Source of the DNA: Mucilaginibacter hurinus
GTDB taxonomy: Bacteria > Bacteroidota > Bacteroidia > Sphingobacteriales > Sphingobacteriaceae
DNA length: 64,000 bases
NCBI RefSeq assembly: GCF_003324525.1
Contig: NZ_QGDC01000001.1
Location: forward strand, 558,001 to 622,000
Direction of reading: 5' to 3'
Each line of letters opens with the position of its first letter. Position 1 is the first letter of the stretch. Below are positions 62,693 to 64,000 of the stretch, in pieces. The notes under the pieces were generated by a model. It was not told where the DNA came from and made no database searches. It saw only the letters and a list, made by a program, of their open reading frames with translations. The position numbers were made by a program, and so were the translations under genes.

Positions 62693-63907
62693 CTAATTTA
62701 AATTGGATATATTATCAAATAACGTCGATTTTATGCCAATTTCTAACCCCCGCAATTCTGCGAGACCTTTTAACCGGCCTATAATTGAGTAGCCTGGGTA
62801 GGTATTGTAATTAAAATCGTCAAGCAGTTTGTGGCCATGATCCGGCCGCATAGGTATGGCTATGTCATCCCGGCCTGCTATCTTCCTTTTTTGTTGTTCC
62901 AGTATAATATTTTTCATTACAGCATACATATCGGTGCTGCCGGCAAGGTGGTCATCCTCGTAAAAGCTGCCGTCGGCTTCGCGGCGCACGTTACGCAGGT
63001 GTAAAAAGTGTATATGCTGTCCCAGCCGGCTTACAATGCCGGGCAGGTCGTTATCGCCACGCGCACCTAATGAACCGGTGCAAAACGTAATGCCATTGCT
63101 TGGCGAAGGATATGCATTGACCAGAAACTCCAGGTCTTTTTCTGTGGATACCACACGCGGCAAACCCAGTATGGGAAACGGCGGATCATCCGGGTGAATA
63201 CACATTTTTATCCCGGCTTCTTCAGCTCCAGGAATAATACCCTTTAAAAAATAGGCCAGGTTATCTTTTAGCGCCGCGGCATCAGTAGTAGCGGTGTAGC
63301 GTTGTAAGTGCGCCTTAAATTCGGGTATAGTGTACACCTTATTGGTGCCTGGTAAACCTGCCAAAATATTATTTGTCAAATCATGTACCTGCTTTTCGTC
63401 CAGCTTATCCAGGTATGCTTTAGCGGCCTGCTGCTGCGCAGGCGTGAAATCTTTTTCGGCACCGTCCCGGCCCAGAATATACAAGTCAAAAGCTGCTACG
63501 GCGGCCACATCAAACCTTAACGCCGAAGCGTTGTTGGCCAGGCGGTAATCAAGATCAGTGCGGGTCCAGTCGAGCACGGGCATAAAATTGTAGCATACTA
63601 TTTTTATTCCTGCTGCGGATAGGTTTTTTAGCGTAGCCACGTAATTCTCAATATACCGGTCGCGTCCCGGACCGGCAGTTTTAATATCCTCGTGGATATT
63701 CACGCTTTCTACAACATCCCAGGTAAGCCCGGCGTCTTCAATCATCTGCTTCCGCTGCTGTATCTCGTCGATGCTCCACACATCGCCGCTGGGAATGTGG
63801 TACAACGAGGTAACAATACCGGTAGCGCCGGTTTGCAAAATGGCTTGCAGGGTAACAGGGTCTGACGGCCCGAACCAGCGGAAAGTTTGCAATAAATTAT
63901 CGATCAT
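62693..63907 (-). CDS. uxuA: Mannonate dehydratase
   Basis: Dehydrates D-mannonate to 2-keto-3-deoxygluconate with a divalent metal in a TIM barrel. The 404-residue product has the family length; key blocks are TFRWFGPSDPVTLQAILQTGATGIV, VVESVNIHEDIK, MCIHPDDPPFPILGLPRVVST and FLHLRNVRRE, plus PMRPDHGH near the end. It is the first gene of the hexuronate run as read from the right edge. Fructuronate reductase (uxuB), needed between UxaC and UxuA, is not in the window and may lie upstream beyond 64 kb. Confidence 0.95.
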   Translation of the reverse strand: MIDNLLQTFRWFGPSDPVTLQAILQTGATGIVTSLYHIPSGDVWSIDEIQQRKQMIEDAGLTWDVVESVNIHEDIKTAGPGRDRYIENYVATLKNLSAAGIKIVCYNFMPVLDWTRTDLDYRLANNASALRFDVAAVAAFDLYILGRDGAEKDFTPAQQQAAKAYLDKLDEKQVHDLTNNILAGLPGTNKVYTIPEFKAHLQRYTATTDAAALKDNLAYFLKGIIPGAEEAGIKMCIHPDDPPFPILGLPRVVSTEKDLEFLVNAYPSPSNGITFCTGSLGARGDNDLPGIVSRLGQHIHFLHLRNVRREADGSFYEDDHLAGSTDMYAVMKNIILEQQKRKIAGRDDIAIPMRPDHGHKLLDDFNYNTYPGYSIIGRLKGLAELRGLEIGIKSTLFDNISNLN

Positions 63908-64000
63908 CTTATAATGAAATTAGGCTATTTACTGGACAATAATGTATGAGGTATGGCTATGGCGACGAAAATAATGTAAATTATAATTGATGTTGCAAAA

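Noticed and set aside
1..64000. CRISPR arrays, insertion sequences or prophage
   Set aside because: No regularly spaced repeats, transposase, integrase or phage structural genes are visible anywhere in the window.

Overview
The window reads as chromosomal DNA of a Bacteroidota member, most likely family Sphingobacteriaceae and close to Mucilaginibacter or Pedobacter. This is inferred from content, not from a search. The pointers are a GldD-type lipoprotein, TonB-dependent uptake, a Porin_10-like outer-membrane protein, DUF3857 transglutaminase-like proteins, a SerB/SerA-remnant/ACT fusion, weak Shine-Dalgarno use, and several promoters with the Bacteroidota -7 element TAnnTTTG (the best ones have TTG or TTTG 19-20 nt upstream). 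No IS element, prophage or CRISPR array is visible. Most of the region is housekeeping or core-accessory.

Layout. 1-2.4 kb: greA, a HIT hydrolase, ruvC and aat. 2.4-6.3 kb: an intact DUF3857/transglutaminase-like protein and a paralogue broken by two single-base deletions. 6.5-13.2 kb: a DUF1624 membrane protein, then a leftward run with a TonB-like C-terminal protein, an M23 peptidase, rbfA, a LolC/E-type permease, an MBL hydrolase, gldD and aroE. 13.4-24.8 kb: a TIG-domain lipoprotein, a ComA-like phosphosulfolactate synthase, a TPR protein, an ALDH7-type dehydrogenase, a subtilase, a TlpA-like thioredoxin next to a DUF4153 membrane protein, and pdhB. 25.5-28.7 kb: a DtxR/MntR-type metalloregulator and a TonB-dependent receptor, separated by a 36-bp near-palindromic operator candidate. 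28.9-31.6 kb: tex and an Lrp/AsnC regulator.

31.69-32.09 kb holds the least expected signal. It is a self-contained transcription unit with a consensus promoter and an intrinsic terminator, encoding two tandem tRNA-like RNAs of about 113-116 nt. Both have complete acceptor, D and T arms and very long variable arms. Their stems covary between the copies, yet the anticodon arm is strange. I do not recognise them and treat them as the lead candidate for something undescribed.

32.2-43.6 kb: a DinB/YfiT-like protein, ilvE, crcB, a universal stress protein, the SerB/SerA-remnant/ACT fusion, a biotin-dependent carboxylase beta subunit, a SulP transporter plus beta-carbonic anhydrase pair with a small membrane protein, and P5C dehydrogenase. 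43.7-52.8 kb: lpxK, purine nucleoside phosphorylase and a porin in an overlapping run, then an S41 protease, a CsbD-like protein, a small beta-barrel protein, a DUF418 membrane protein, a GNAT enzyme and a small lipoprotein. 52.8-57.5 kb: rimP-nusA-infB with a terminator-like hairpin in the leader. 58.3-63.9 kb: a tightly packed leftward hexuronate operon, uxuA-uxaC-kdgK-eda-exuT, converting imported glucuronate via fructuronate/mannonate and KDG to pyruvate and glyceraldehyde-3-phosphate. The fructuronate reductase gene (uxuB) is not in the window.
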